A stretch of DNA of 64,000 nucleotides from Actinomycetales bacterium (lineage in GTDB: Bacteria; Actinomycetota; Actinomycetes; S36-B12; UBA5976). The notes under the pieces were generated by a model. It made no database searches. It had not been told where the DNA came from and worked only from the letters and a program-made list of their open reading frames with translations. The DNA is taken from the NCBI GenBank assembly GCA_027484085.1, contig JAIXQF010000004.1, forward strand, positions 444,162 through 508,161, read 5' to 3'. Numbering within the stretch: the stretch's first letter is position 1; every line of letters begins with the position of its first letter. The position numbers were made by a program, and so were the translations under genes. Of the stretch, positions 9,076-18,754 are shown piece by piece.

Positions 9076-10224
9076 TTAGTCAGCAAAGATTTGCTTGGCA
9101 ATTACCATGCGCATGATGTCATTCGTGCCTTCGCCGATACTCATTAATGGAGCATCGCGGTACAAACGTTCAATTTCATACTCAGTTGAATAGCCATAGC
9201 CACCATGGACTTGCATTGCACGTAGTGAGTTCTGAATTGCAACTTCAGATGCAAAGACTTTTGCCTGCGCAGTCTGCAGATCAACGCGCTTACCTTGATC
9301 AGCTTCTGAGGCAGCCCAGTATGTAAGTAGTCGAGCAGCCTGCAAGTCAGTTGCCATGTCAGCGATCTTCAACTGAATAGCTTGGAATTCCGAGATGCTC
9401 TTTCCAAATGCCATACGTGACTTTGCGTAATTGACTGCCTCTTCGTATGCCCGAGCGGCAATACCAACTGAGCGAGCAGCAATATTCAGGCGGCCGGTTT
9501 CAAGGGCCGATAAAACTTGCTGCATACCTCGGCCTTCGACACCGCCAAGAAGCTGTTCAACCGGAACTCGAACTTCATCCAAGATAACTTCGCAGGATTC
9601 AGGTCCTTTGTAACCCATTTTTGGAATGTCTTTACCGATGGTGAATCCAGGAGTTCCAGCATCAATCAAAAGTACTGACATTCCTTTATGGCGAGGATCA
9701 GCCTTTGGATCAGTCTTAACTAGAACAGGTAGTGGATCTGCATGCCGAGCATTCGTGATCCAAGTCTTAGAACCGCGCACAATGTAATGGTCACCATCAA
9801 GAGTCGCTGTTGTCGAGATGCCTTGCAGATCCGTGCCAGCGCCGGGTTCGGTTAGACCCAAACCACTTCGGCGAGCACCAGTTGCTAAATCTGGCAAATA
9901 CTTAGCCTTTTGTTCTGGCGTTCCATGCTTGGCAATAACAAAGCAAGCCATTGAGTGGGAGCCTAGGATGCCAGCAACACCCATCCAGCCACGAGAGAGT
10001 TCTTCGAAAACTATTGAGAACGTTGTCATATCGACACCGAGGCCACCGAACTCTTCTGGAATTGTCATTCCGAAAAGTCCCATTTCCTTCATGTGTTCAA
10101 CGATGGCTGTTGGGTATTCGCCCGAGTGTTCCATGTCGCGCGCAACTGGAATGATTTCCTTATCGACAAAAGCACGAATTGCTTCTTGGAAATCTTTCTG
10201 GTCCTGCGTTAGTTGGATAGTCAT
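9076..10224 (-). CDS. acyl-CoA dehydrogenase
   Basis: GLGLTEPGAGTDLQGISTTA, QVHGGYGYSTEYEIERLYRDAPLMSIGEGTNDIMRMVIAKQ. Confidence 0.95.
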   Translation of the reverse strand: MTIQLTQDQKDFQEAIRAFVDKEIIPVARDMEHSGEYPTAIVEHMKEMGLFGMTIPEEFGGLGVDMTTFSIVFEELSRGWMGVAGILGSHSMACFVIAKHGTPEQKAKYLPDLATGARRSGLGLTEPGAGTDLQGISTTATLDGDHYIVRGSKTWITNARHADPLPVLVKTDPKADPRHKGMSVLLIDAGTPGFTIGKDIPKMGYKGPESCEVILDEVRVPVEQLLGGVEGRGMQQVLSALETGRLNIAARSVGIAARAYEEAVNYAKSRMAFGKSISEFQAIQLKIADMATDLQAARLLTYWAASEADQGKRVDLQTAQAKVFASEVAIQNSLRAMQVHGGYGYSTEYEIERLYRDAPLMSIGEGTNDIMRMVIAKQIFAD

Positions 10225-11033
10225 TAATTAGCCTCAAGGAAATCTTTTAGTAGCTGATCAAAACGAATTCGTTGCTCTTTGCCTGCAATCACGTGTGATG
10301 CATCCGGCCAGGTGATGCCAATGCAATTTGGAATCAAATCTTCAATGACTTGGGTGTGACGCGCAGTAGTAATCGAATCCTGCAGTGCGTGCAAAACAAG
10401 TGAAGGAGTTTTGATGTGTGGCAAACGTTCGCGCGAATCGTGGTTGTTGCATGCGTGAACATAACGCTCGTGCGCAGCAAGGTTGCCATTTAGGTCTGCC
10501 CAAGTTCCGTTATCACCTAGCAAGCGATCGCGGTTTTCGTTGTAGAAATCTCCAGGGAAGGAAAATGATGCTACGAATTTTTGGAAAGCGTAGAAGCCAG
10601 ACTGTTGGTGCATAGTTGTCATGCTGTCTAGTTGATCAACCATGATTGGATCTGCGTAAGCCCAAGTTCCTGTCATTACTAATGAGCGAGCTAGATCTGG
10701 ACGTGCGTAAGCAAGTTCTTGTCCAATGCAGGCACCCATTCCGACCATGCCAACAATGTGAACGTTGGTCCAACCAAGATGATCCAGAAGTTTTGCTAAG
10801 TCATCTGCGAACAACTGCATTGTTGCTTCTTGCGTGTAGTCGTCGGTGCTGTCACGCATGCCGCGGTAGTCGAACGTTAGAACTTCATACGTTTCAAATA
10901 GGTAACGCGGTGCATCTTTTTGTTTACCGTGACAAAAAGTTCCCCAGCCGCCCATAACAACTGCTTTATCGGCTCCCGGAATACCGGAAACTTCGTAATA
11001 CATTGAGTGGCCATTTACATCTAAAGTCGGCAT
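10224..11033 (-). CDS. alpha/beta hydrolase (RutD-like position, divergent from rutA-like gene)
   Basis: FDYRGMRDSTDDYTQE, GMVGMGACIGQELA, C-terminal ASHV; divergent from the RutA-like gene. Confidence 0.82.
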   Translation of the reverse strand: MPTLDVNGHSMYYEVSGIPGADKAVVMGGWGTFCHGKQKDAPRYLFETYEVLTFDYRGMRDSTDDYTQEATMQLFADDLAKLLDHLGWTNVHIVGMVGMGACIGQELAYARPDLARSLVMTGTWAYADPIMVDQLDSMTTMHQQSGFYAFQKFVASFSFPGDFYNENRDRLLGDNGTWADLNGNLAAHERYVHACNNHDSRERLPHIKTPSLVLHALQDSITTARHTQVIEDLIPNCIGITWPDASHVIAGKEQRIRFDQLLKDFLEAN

Positions 11034-11067
11034 GAAAGCTCCAAGTTCGAGGGGTCAATTACTCCAA

Positions 11068-11077
11068 ATGTATACAA
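11068..11077. promoter_or_regulatory. candidate GntR operator (ATGTATACAA)
   Basis: GTATAC core at 11070-11075, 36 bp upstream of the hydrolase start. Confidence 0.65.
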
Positions 11078-11114
11078 AGTTGAGATTTTTGGATGAAAAA
11101 CCCAATAACTGCGT

Positions 11115-11155
11115 CTAAGAATGTTCATTTTGGACACAAAATGCACATTCCTTAG
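11115..11155. repeat. long imperfect inverted repeat upstream of rutA-like gene
   Basis: CTAAGAATGTTCATTTTG-gaca-CAAAATGCACATTCCTTAG. Confidence 0.8.
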
Positions 11156-11255
11156 GACAAAGTGGGGTTTTCGCACTAAGTTTCAGAGAAACGCTTTGTG
11201 TGGATCTGTGTCCATGCTGTCTAGATTGCGATTTGAAACCGGAAGGAGTTCCCAA

Positions 11256-12323
11256 GTGGATCTCGGAGTATTTTTACCAATTGGCAATAATGGTTGGCTG
11301 ATCTCAACCACATCGCCGCAATACAAGCCATCTTTCGAACTAAACGTTGAATGTGTTCAGCGCGCAGAAAAGTATGGTTTCGAATTTGCACTGTCAATGA
11401 TCAAGCTTCGTGGCTTTGGTGGACAGAGTGAATTCTGGGATTACAACTTGGAATCCTTTACCTTGATGGCAGCACTTGCTGCAAAGACAGAAAAGATCAA
11501 ACTGTTTGCATCAACTGCAATACTTACTTTGCCACCAGCGATCGTCGCTCGTATGGCAACAACTATTGATTCAATCGCGCCAGGTCGTTTTGGTGTAAAC
11601 ATCGTGTCCGGTTGGGCAAAGGGTGAATACGATCAAATGGGTCTATGGCCAGGAGATGAATACTTTGGCTACCGATACGAATACTCAGAAGAGTACGTAC
11701 GCGTTATGCAGGAACTTTGGACCAAGGGCTCATCAGACTTCAAGGGTCAGTTCTTCAAGATGGATGACTGCCACATGTTGCCAAAGCCATCTTCAAAGAT
11801 CCAGCTTGTAGCTGCCGGTCAGTCAGAGCGCGGTATGCGTTTCTGTGCTGAGTACGGTGACTACCAGTTCATCCTTGGCACCGGCGTTAACACGCCAAAG
11901 GCATTCGCCCCAAGTGCTGAGCAGCTTGTTCGTGCAACCAAGGAAACTGGCCGCGATGTCGGCGCCTTCGTTCTATTCATGGTTATCACCGATGAAACAG
12001 ACGAAAAGGCCATGGCAAAGTGGAAGCACTACAACGCTGGTGCAGATGCTGGCGCATTGTCTTGGATGGCTGGTCAGGCTGCTGCTGATACAAATGCAGA
12101 CGGCACTGGAACTGCTGCGAACATCGCACTTCCAGAAGGTGCAATCAACTTCAACATGGGAACACTTGTTGGCTCATACGCCTCAGTTGCTCGCATGCTT
12201 GATGAAGTTGACACCGTTCCAGGCGTCAAGGGTGTCATGTTGACATTCGATGACTTCGTAACTGGCATGGACATCTTCGGTACAAAGGTTCAGCCTTTGA
12301 TGAAGACCCGTGTTGGCAAGTAA
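11256..12323 (+). CDS. rutA-like: RutA-like pyrimidine oxygenase family flavin monooxygenase
   Basis: [89 protein letters not shown] resemble E. coli RutA; start moved to GTG 11256 because GGAAGGAG precedes it. Confidence 0.85.
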   Translation: MDLGVFLPIGNNGWLISTTSPQYKPSFELNVECVQRAEKYGFEFALSMIKLRGFGGQSEFWDYNLESFTLMAALAAKTEKIKLFASTAILTLPPAIVARMATTIDSIAPGRFGVNIVSGWAKGEYDQMGLWPGDEYFGYRYEYSEEYVRVMQELWTKGSSDFKGQFFKMDDCHMLPKPSSKIQLVAAGQSERGMRFCAEYGDYQFILGTGVNTPKAFAPSAEQLVRATKETGRDVGAFVLFMVITDETDEKAMAKWKHYNAGADAGALSWMAGQAAADTNADGTGTAANIALPEGAINFNMGTLVGSYASVARMLDEVDTVPGVKGVMLTFDDFVTGMDIFGTKVQPLMKTRVGK

Positions 12324-12331
12324 TAACTCCT

Positions 12332-12373
12332 AAAACTAATGGGCGCCTGCAAATGCAGGCGCCCATTAGTTTT
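12332..12373 (+). terminator. intrinsic terminator after rutA-like gene
   Basis: Perfect 19-bp stem AAAACTAATGGGCGCCTGC/GCAGGCGCCCATTAGTTTT, AAAT loop, T-tract. Confidence 0.93.
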
Positions 12374-12387
12374 TTAACTCAAAGTGA

Positions 12388-13041
12388 CTAGGCAGGATCA
12401 GGCTGGCCCAAAATTTCTTCCCGAGCAGCCAGAACGTGTGCCCGCATAACGCTTGATGCCCAAACTTCATCGCCGGCTTTCATTGCGTTAACAATTTCGC
12501 GGTGGTGATGCAGGCTTCGCTGCAAGGCTTCAGGCGAGTAAACCTTGTAGGTCTGCATCACAATTGGGACGTGAATCAAAGTTTCGATCAACAAGCCAAG
12601 TCGAGTGGAATTCGACATCTCAATAATTTTGCCGTGAAAGATTCGATTCCGAGCTGCAAGTGCCGGCAAGCGAGTTTCGGAAGAAAGTTCGGTTTGAGCG
12701 AGCTCTTCCATTTCCAAACAAACATTTTCTAGGAATTCAATTTCGGCAGCCGATGCTCGGGGAGTTGCTAGTTCGCAGGCATGTGATTCGAGGATGGAAC
12801 GCAGATCAAAGATTTCGCGAAGATCATGCACATCCCATTCCGCAACTCGCGCACCGCGGTTTGGTGAAACATCAACTAGGCCTTCAGCTGCAAGACGGCG
12901 TAGGGCTTCACGCACTGGAGTGCGCGAGATGCCCATACTAACGGCAAGATCTTCTTCAACTAATCGCTCAGAGTTAGATAACTCTCCAGTAAGAATCGCA
13001 GTGCGAATCTGCTCATAAACAGTCGTTGCTATCTTTGCCAT
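12388..13041 (-). CDS. GntR-family transcriptional regulator (FCD domain)
   Basis: N-terminal wHTH (YEQIRTAILTGELSNSERLVEEDLAVSMGISRTPVREALRRLAAEGLV) and FCD-type C-terminus (EIFDLRSILE..., LHHHREIVNAMKAGD). Confidence 0.93.
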   Translation of the reverse strand: MAKIATTVYEQIRTAILTGELSNSERLVEEDLAVSMGISRTPVREALRRLAAEGLVDVSPNRGARVAEWDVHDLREIFDLRSILESHACELATPRASAAEIEFLENVCLEMEELAQTELSSETRLPALAARNRIFHGKIIEMSNSTRLGLLIETLIHVPIVMQTYKVYSPEALQRSLHHHREIVNAMKAGDEVWASSVMRAHVLAAREEILGQPDPA

Positions 13042-13065
13042 GAATGCGCTCCCGAAAGCTAGTGG

Positions 13066-13626
13066 CTATCTGCGGGACCAAGTTGCAAATTGTTCAACCT
13101 GACGTCCAACAGTCTCAAGGTTACTTCGCGCACCTTCGTCATCTGTGGTGCCATCTGCAGAAAACTTGGTAATTGATGCATTGATGGTTGCGCCAAGGGG
13201 AGTCGGCCAGGCTCTCAGTGCATGGGCAACTACTCGGATTTGTCCCAAAGTACTAGCCGTGGCCTGCCAACCGTATGCCACCGAAATGCAGCCAACGGCC
13301 ATGCCATCTAGGTAAACGCGCGGACCTTCTCGAAGATCTTCAATGTAATCGAGTGCATTCTTGATCATGCCGGACATGCCACCGTGATAACCAGGCGTGC
13401 TGATGATTAAACCATCTGCCGCAGCCACGGCTTCAAGAAACTTCTTGGCATTGTCGCTGCGATCTGGAGTTTCAGTGTCATAAATCGGGAACATTAAATC
13501 GCGACCGGTTATGTAGGTGACGTTTGCGCCAGCACCTTCAGCGCCACGACCAGCAACTCGAAGGGCTTGTTCGCTTGATGAACCTGGACGAGTACTTCCA
13601 CCAATTGCCAAAATATTGATTGTCAT
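13066..13626 (-). CDS. NADPH-dependent FMN reductase
   Basis: ILAIGGSTRPGSSSEQ, STPGYHGGMSGMIKNALDYIEDL. Confidence 0.88.
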   Translation of the reverse strand: MTINILAIGGSTRPGSSSEQALRVAGRGAEGAGANVTYITGRDLMFPIYDTETPDRSDNAKKFLEAVAAADGLIISTPGYHGGMSGMIKNALDYIEDLREGPRVYLDGMAVGCISVAYGWQATASTLGQIRVVAHALRAWPTPLGATINASITKFSADGTTDDEGARSNLETVGRQVEQFATWSRR

Positions 13627-13628
13627 AT

Positions 13629-14240
13629 TTAGTTACCTGACTTTCCAGCTGCTACCCAACCAGCAACTTGTGCTAGCTGGCGACCTTGCACAAAACAGGC
13701 CTTAAGTGAATCTTCGTCAGGTAGTGATCCCTTACGAGAAACGTGTGATGCTCCGTATGGATTACCTGAAACTTTGCTTACATGCTCGTCGCCATAACCA
13801 AGCGGCATGATCAAAGAACCCCAGTGGTAGAAGTGATTGTTGATAGCCAAGGTTGTTGACTCAAGACCACCATGTGTTGTTGATGCGGTGGTGAATGCAG
13901 TTCCAACTGTGTTTACAAGTGCACCCTTGAACCAAAGTCCGCCAGTTGTGTCTAGGAAAGACTTCAACTGAGATGCTGGTCCGCCAAATCGAGTTGGGCT
14001 GCCAAGCGCGATGCCATCAGCCCATTCCAAATCATCCAGAGTTGCTAGTGGTTCATTAGCCATTTCATCAAAATGTGCTTGCCACTTTGGATTGCTGGCG
14101 ATTGCTTCAGCCGGCGCAGTTTCGGCAACGCGGCGAACACGAACTTCAGCACCAAGGCTTGCAGCGCCCTCGCCAATGGCGTTTGCCATTGCTGCAATGT
14201 TGCCGGTTGCGGAGTAATAAACGATTGCGATGTTTGTCAT
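13629..14240 (-). CDS. NAD(P)H:quinone oxidoreductase (WrbA-like flavodoxin fold)
   Basis: IVYYSATGNIAAMANAI, GSPTRFGGPASQLKSFLDTTGGLW, TTHGGLESTTLAI. Confidence 0.88.
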   Translation of the reverse strand: MTNIAIVYYSATGNIAAMANAIGEGAASLGAEVRVRRVAETAPAEAIASNPKWQAHFDEMANEPLATLDDLEWADGIALGSPTRFGGPASQLKSFLDTTGGLWFKGALVNTVGTAFTTASTTHGGLESTTLAINNHFYHWGSLIMPLGYGDEHVSKVSGNPYGASHVSRKGSLPDEDSLKACFVQGRQLAQVAGWVAAGKSGN

Positions 14241-15166
14241 TTTGATTCCTTAGCTGGGAATTGGCCGGCGCGGCCAAGAAGTGCGGGCGCATCTTTTTCA
14301 AGTGCTTTAGATAACCATGATGCCGTACTTACTAAAGCATCGTGATCTAGACCGGTTGTTACGCCAGAGCGTTCAAGCATGTAATTCAAATCTTCGGTTG
14401 CGATGTTGCCTGTTGCATTTGGCGCAAACGGACATCCACCAAAGCCACCGACACTGCTATCGAAACCGACCACGCCTGCTTCCAAGCCAGCAAGCGCATT
14501 TGCGTAACCGTTATTGCGAGTGTTGTGAAGGTGTAGGCGCATTGGTTCAGTGGCAAAGCGTTCGCGTACGGCTGCCGTCAAGGCGCGAACCTGCCATGGC
14601 ACACCGACGCCGATGGTGTCAGCCAAACCAACTTCAGCGAGATGAAGGCCAACCATGCCATCTAGTACACGTGCGACTTGCTCAGTTGGAACTTCACCAG
14701 CGAATGGGCAACCGAATGCCACCGCAACGGTCATAGATAGCGGGATGTTTTCTTCCTTGCAAACATCTGAAACTTCTTTAGCAAGAACTAGCATTTCAGC
14801 GACCGTGACATTCTGATTCGCCAAGCTCATCTCGTCAGTTCCTGGAATAACCAGATGAACCTCGTCGACCTTGCTATCTAGCGCACGATCCAGGCCTTTG
14901 CGATTCAGGATTAATCCAGAGTATGAAGCGCCGTTATCGCGCGGCAGGCCAGCCATAACTTCCTCAGCATTAGCCATTTGTGGTACTCGGGTTGGGTGAA
15001 CGAAGGCTACTGCTTCGATTCGCTTGGTTCCGGCGTTGCCGAGTTGGGTGATCAAATCGATTCTTTGGTCCACGGATAGTGGGATTTTCTCGTTCTGGAG
15101 TCCATCCCGAGGGGACACTTCAATAATGGAAATATCGTTACGAGGAGTGGGTATTGTCGTGGTCAT
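14237..15166 (-). CDS. hydroxymethylglutaryl-CoA lyase-family protein
   Basis: IIEVSPRDGLQNEKIPLSVDQRI, LHLHNTRNNGYANALAGLEAGVVGFDSSVGGFGGCPFAPNATGNIATEDL; likely start MTTTIPTP at 15166. Confidence 0.9.
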   Translation of the reverse strand: MTTTIPTPRNDISIIEVSPRDGLQNEKIPLSVDQRIDLITQLGNAGTKRIEAVAFVHPTRVPQMANAEEVMAGLPRDNGASYSGLILNRKGLDRALDSKVDEVHLVIPGTDEMSLANQNVTVAEMLVLAKEVSDVCKEENIPLSMTVAVAFGCPFAGEVPTEQVARVLDGMVGLHLAEVGLADTIGVGVPWQVRALTAAVRERFATEPMRLHLHNTRNNGYANALAGLEAGVVGFDSSVGGFGGCPFAPNATGNIATEDLNYMLERSGVTTGLDHDALVSTASWLSKALEKDAPALLGRAGQFPAKESK

Positions 15167-15186
15167 AGGGCTATTCTCGTACGAGA

Positions 15187-15196
15187 TGGTATACAA
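15187..15196. promoter_or_regulatory. candidate GntR operator (TGGTATACAA)
   Basis: GTATAC core 15189-15194, 22 bp upstream of HMGL-like start. Confidence 0.7.
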
Positions 15197-15271
15197 GTCC
15201 ACCTGAATTCAGATATGAAATTCCCAGATTTATCGGGTTTTTTAGAATTTTGGTGGCGAATACGTTAAATT

Positions 15272-15281
15272 TTGTATACAA
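15272..15281. promoter_or_regulatory. candidate GntR operator (TTGTATACAA)
   Basis: Perfect 10-bp palindrome, 85 bp from the 15189 site. Confidence 0.75.
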
Positions 15282-15310
15282 ATAGAGCAGCCGATCGAAA
15301 AGGATTAACC

Positions 15311-16507
15311 GTGACTGGACCACTGAGTGACCTAAGACTAGTTGAACTAGGTCAATTACTTGCCGGACCTTACTGTGGACAGCTTTTGGGCGACTACGGC
15401 GCGGAAGTTATCAAGATCGAAGATCCAAAGCGCGGCGACCCACTTCGTGATTGGGGTCAGGAAAAGGCTCATGGCAAGTCACTATGGTGGCCGATTGCTG
15501 CTCGCAATAAGAAATGTGTAACTGCGGATCTGCGCACCCCTGAAGGTCAGCAGATCGTGAAAGAACTTGTCGAACAGTCCGACATGCTTTTGGAAAACTT
15601 CCGTCCAGGAACTCTTGAGCGCTGGGGACTTGGCTACGACGTTTTGTCCAAAATTAATCCAGGTCTGATTTTGATTCGCGTCAGTGGTTACGGACAAACC
15701 GGACCTTACGCACCACGCCCAGGTTATGCATCAGTTGGGGAAGCGATGGGTGGACTTCGCTATGTAATTGGTGAACCAGATCGCATGCCAGCTCGCGCTG
15801 GAATTTCTCTAGGTGATTCATTGGCTGCAACTTTTGCAACCCTTGGCGCATTGGCAGCACTTCACTCAAAAGAAAAGACTGGCAAGGGCCAGGTAATCGA
15901 TGCTTCCATTTATGAATCTGTAATGGCGTACATGGAATCTTTGATTCCTGAATGGGCAATCGGCGGTTACCAACGTGAACGCACCGGTTCAGTTTTGCCA
16001 AAGATTACTCCGAGCAACGTTTACCCAACCAAGTCTGGCGAAATGCTTTTGATCGCTGCCAACATGGACACAGTCTTCAAGCGCCTTGCACATGCAATGG
16101 GTAAGCCAGAACTTGCTGAGGATCCAAAGTATGCAACTCACATTGCACGCGGCGAGAACACCGAAGAACTAGACGCCATGATTGGCGACTGGAGCCGCAC
16201 CTGGGAAATGAAGGACTTGATCAATCACTTGATCGAAGAAGAAGTGCCGCATGGTTTGGTCTACACCGCTAAAGACATGATTGCGGATCCACACATTCAG
16301 GCTCGTGAGTCAATCATTAACGTAGATGTTCCAGGCGTTGGAGAATTCCCAATGCAGAACATCTTCCCGTTCTTCTCAGATACCAAGCCTTCAATTCGTT
16401 GGAGCGGACCAGGTCATGGCGAGCACACGGACGAAGTTTATGGAGATCTACTTGGCTACGACGCTGCGAAACTAGCTGACTTGCGAGCTCGCGGAATCAT
16501 CAAGTAA
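15311..16507 (+). CDS. CaiB/BaiF-family CoA-transferase
   Basis: LSDLRLVELGQLLAGPYCGQLLGDYGAEVIKIEDPKRGDPLR...ENFRPGTLERWGLGYD; start moved to GTG 15311 (track start lies in the palindrome). Confidence 0.93.
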   Translation: MTGPLSDLRLVELGQLLAGPYCGQLLGDYGAEVIKIEDPKRGDPLRDWGQEKAHGKSLWWPIAARNKKCVTADLRTPEGQQIVKELVEQSDMLLENFRPGTLERWGLGYDVLSKINPGLILIRVSGYGQTGPYAPRPGYASVGEAMGGLRYVIGEPDRMPARAGISLGDSLAATFATLGALAALHSKEKTGKGQVIDASIYESVMAYMESLIPEWAIGGYQRERTGSVLPKITPSNVYPTKSGEMLLIAANMDTVFKRLAHAMGKPELAEDPKYATHIARGENTEELDAMIGDWSRTWEMKDLINHLIEEEVPHGLVYTAKDMIADPHIQARESIINVDVPGVGEFPMQNIFPFFSDTKPSIRWSGPGHGEHTDEVYGDLLGYDAAKLADLRARGIIK

Positions 16508-16541
16508 CTCTCGGTTACTTGCATCTAAGTTCGAATTAGAT

Positions 16542-17414
16542 TTACTTGTACATCCAAGAGTAAATATCTGGACGTCGGTCATTCCAAACTGGCCAGTCTT
16601 TGCGAGCCTTTTCAAGCAATGACATGTCGAGTTCTGCGTGGATGATTTCTGGGTACGTGTGGCCACCAGCTTCAGCCAGAACTTCACCGGTCGGAGCAAT
16701 TACACAAGAGCGGCCAAAGAAGTCATGAGTTTTTCCGCCGCAAGTTTCTTCGCCAGAACGATTTGAGGCAATAACGAACACGCCCATCTCCATAGCACGA
16801 AGACGCAAGTCATTAATGAATAACGATTCCCGCCAACCTAGCGATGACACTGCAAGTAAAACAACATCGGCACCCAATGCCCGGTTTGCCAACCATGGTT
16901 CAGAGAACGCCCGGTCGTAACAAATCAATGCGCCCGTTGAAACTCCATCAATATCAAAATTCATTGGACCAGGTCCCGCAGTGCAGTATTCATCTTCATG
17001 CACATCCAAAGTTGGCATGTGCACTGATGGTGCAGTTAGTTTGCGAAACGCTGGATAGGTATTTCCATCGTGAGTCTTGCCGTGCACAACTTCACCGTTG
17101 CGATTGAGAATCACAAGTGAGTTGTAGCGCACATCATTATCGAGCTCGTACATTCCAAAACCAAGTGCGGTGTTGTGATCTTTTGCAAACTTTGCGAAGG
17201 CTGCAGTAGATGCGCCACCGACCACCGGTTCAGCCCATTCGCGATACTTAGGACTCTTGTCGCCAGCGGCGAAGTACGGAGTAGTCGCCAATTCAGGCAA
17301 CAGAATCAGGTCCGGATTGGTCTTCGCGGCCTCTTCAGATAGTTCGAGCAACATTGCAACGTTTTCGGAAACATTCTGTGTGCAGTTTCCACTTTGAACT
17401 ACTGAGACCTTCAC
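16542..17414 (-). CDS. carbon-nitrogen hydrolase (nitrilase superfamily)
   Basis: LILLPELATTPYF (Glu), GKTHDGNTYPAFRK (Lys), GALICYDRAFSEPWLANRALGADVVL (Cys); likely GTG start at 17414. Confidence 0.9.
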   Translation of the reverse strand: MKVSVVQSGNCTQNVSENVAMLLELSEEAAKTNPDLILLPELATTPYFAAGDKSPKYREWAEPVVGGASTAAFAKFAKDHNTALGFGMYELDNDVRYNSLVILNRNGEVVHGKTHDGNTYPAFRKLTAPSVHMPTLDVHEDEYCTAGPGPMNFDIDGVSTGALICYDRAFSEPWLANRALGADVVLLAVSSLGWRESLFINDLRLRAMEMGVFVIASNRSGEETCGGKTHDFFGRSCVIAPTGEVLAEAGGHTYPEIIHAELDMSLLEKARKDWPVWNDRRPDIYSWMYK

Positions 17415-17465
17415 TGATCCTCCTGAATTGGAATATGTGCCCAAACTAATGGAAATTTTCGTGCT

Positions 17466-17475
17466 TCGTATACAA
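17466..17475. promoter_or_regulatory. candidate GntR operator (TCGTATACAA)
   Basis: GTATAC core 17468-17473 upstream of nitrilase. Confidence 0.7.
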
Positions 17476-17607
17476 AATCAAAACAATGCCAAGAATGTGC
17501 AAAATCAGGCCAGGAAGGTGATTTACCCCAGAAAACCCCGAAAACGGGCAAAATGGCCACTTTTCTGACTTAAATGCCCAGCGACTCAAGTTCCTGTTAT
17601 CTGAATG

Positions 17608-17617
17608 TTGTATACAA
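17608..17617. promoter_or_regulatory. candidate GntR operator (TTGTATACAA)
   Basis: Perfect palindrome upstream of the ABC permease. Confidence 0.75.
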
Positions 17618-17719
17618 AGTTCTCGAAATTGCCTGCACTAGCCCTATTTTTCCCGCAGACTTACACTCATCGGAAGTCGTTTTTTGGGATGATCTAATCC
17701 GAGGGGATAGGGAGAATAC

Positions 17720-18745
17720 GTGTCGCAGACCGTTTCGTTACGTCGGTTAAATCTTCGTCGTAAGAGCAGCAAGGACAACACCAGTGCTGCCGTATCAGCG
17801 AGCTATCGAATTCAGGCTTATGCAATTTTGGTTGCCTGGCTAGCCCTCTTCTTAGTCTTTAGTTTGTTGTTGCCTGAAGTTTTTCCAACTTGGCAAAACG
17901 TAACTTCAATTGCGAATCAGAAGGCTGCAACAGTTTTACTAACCCTTGGTTTAGTTTTTGCACTTTCTGCTGGTGAATTTGATCTTTCTATCGGTGGCGC
18001 AGTTTCGATGGGTGCAGCTATTCCGGCTTGGCTTGCTACTAAGCACGGCATCTCATTACCAGTTGCAATTTTGATCGCACTAGTTTTCGCAGCGCTGTTT
18101 GGTTTTATGAATGGCTTACTAAGTGTTAAGGCCAAGATCCCATCCTTGGTGGTAACGCTCGGCACGGGAACCGCGCTAGGTGGAATTGTTAGTGGCCTGG
18201 CAGGCAATACAACACTTAGTGTTCAAAACTTTTCATTCGTAGCACTTGTTAAGACACGTATCTTCGGGTTCTATGCAGCCTTTTGGTTCATGCTTATCTT
18301 GGCTTTGATCGCCTGGTACATATTGGAGCACACTCCAATCGGACGCCAACTTTACTTCGTCGGACAAGGTCGCGAAGTTGCACGCTTAGCTGGTATTCGG
18401 ACTAACGCTTATCGCTACTACTCGCTAATTCTTTGTTCAACTTTGGCTGCCCTAGCTGGTGCCATGGTTCTAACTACTGCCGGTGCTGCACAATCAAGCA
18501 TCGGTAAGTCATATGTGTTGCCAGCCTTCGCGGCAGCATTCCTTGGTTCAACTGCAATACGACCTGGACGCTTCAATGTCTGGGGAACTCTTGTAGCTGT
18601 ATATTTCCTCGAAACCGGAATCACGGGCTTACAGCTCAAGGGCTTCGAGGTTTGGATTACAGATGTGTTCTACGGACTCGCGCTTGTTATTGGCGTGCTC
18701 GTAGCCACAGTGGCATCCAACCTTCGGTCGCGGTCGAGTGACTGA
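17720..18745 (+). CDS. ABC transporter permease (RbsC/BPD_transp_2 type)
   Basis: ALSAGEFDLSIGGAVSMGAAIPAWLA, GRQLYFVGQGREVARLAGIRTNAYRYYSLILCSTLAALAG. Confidence 0.9.
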   Translation: MSQTVSLRRLNLRRKSSKDNTSAAVSASYRIQAYAILVAWLALFLVFSLLLPEVFPTWQNVTSIANQKAATVLLTLGLVFALSAGEFDLSIGGAVSMGAAIPAWLATKHGISLPVAILIALVFAALFGFMNGLLSVKAKIPSLVVTLGTGTALGGIVSGLAGNTTLSVQNFSFVALVKTRIFGFYAAFWFMLILALIAWYILEHTPIGRQLYFVGQGREVARLAGIRTNAYRYYSLILCSTLAALAGAMVLTTAGAAQSSIGKSYVLPAFAAAFLGSTAIRPGRFNVWGTLVAVYFLETGITGLQLKGFEVWITDVFYGLALVIGVLVATVASNLRSRSSD

Positions 18746-18754
18746 ATCAAAACA

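Noticed and set aside
12332-12373. Regulatory palindrome between rutA-like gene and gntR
   Set aside because: Perfect long stem with T-tract after a stop codon is best explained as an ordinary intrinsic terminator
15272-15310. TTG start of the CaiB/BaiF ORF as given in the track
   Set aside because: Start lies inside the TTGTATACAA palindrome; GTG at 15311 (MTGPLSDLRLVE) matches family N-termini
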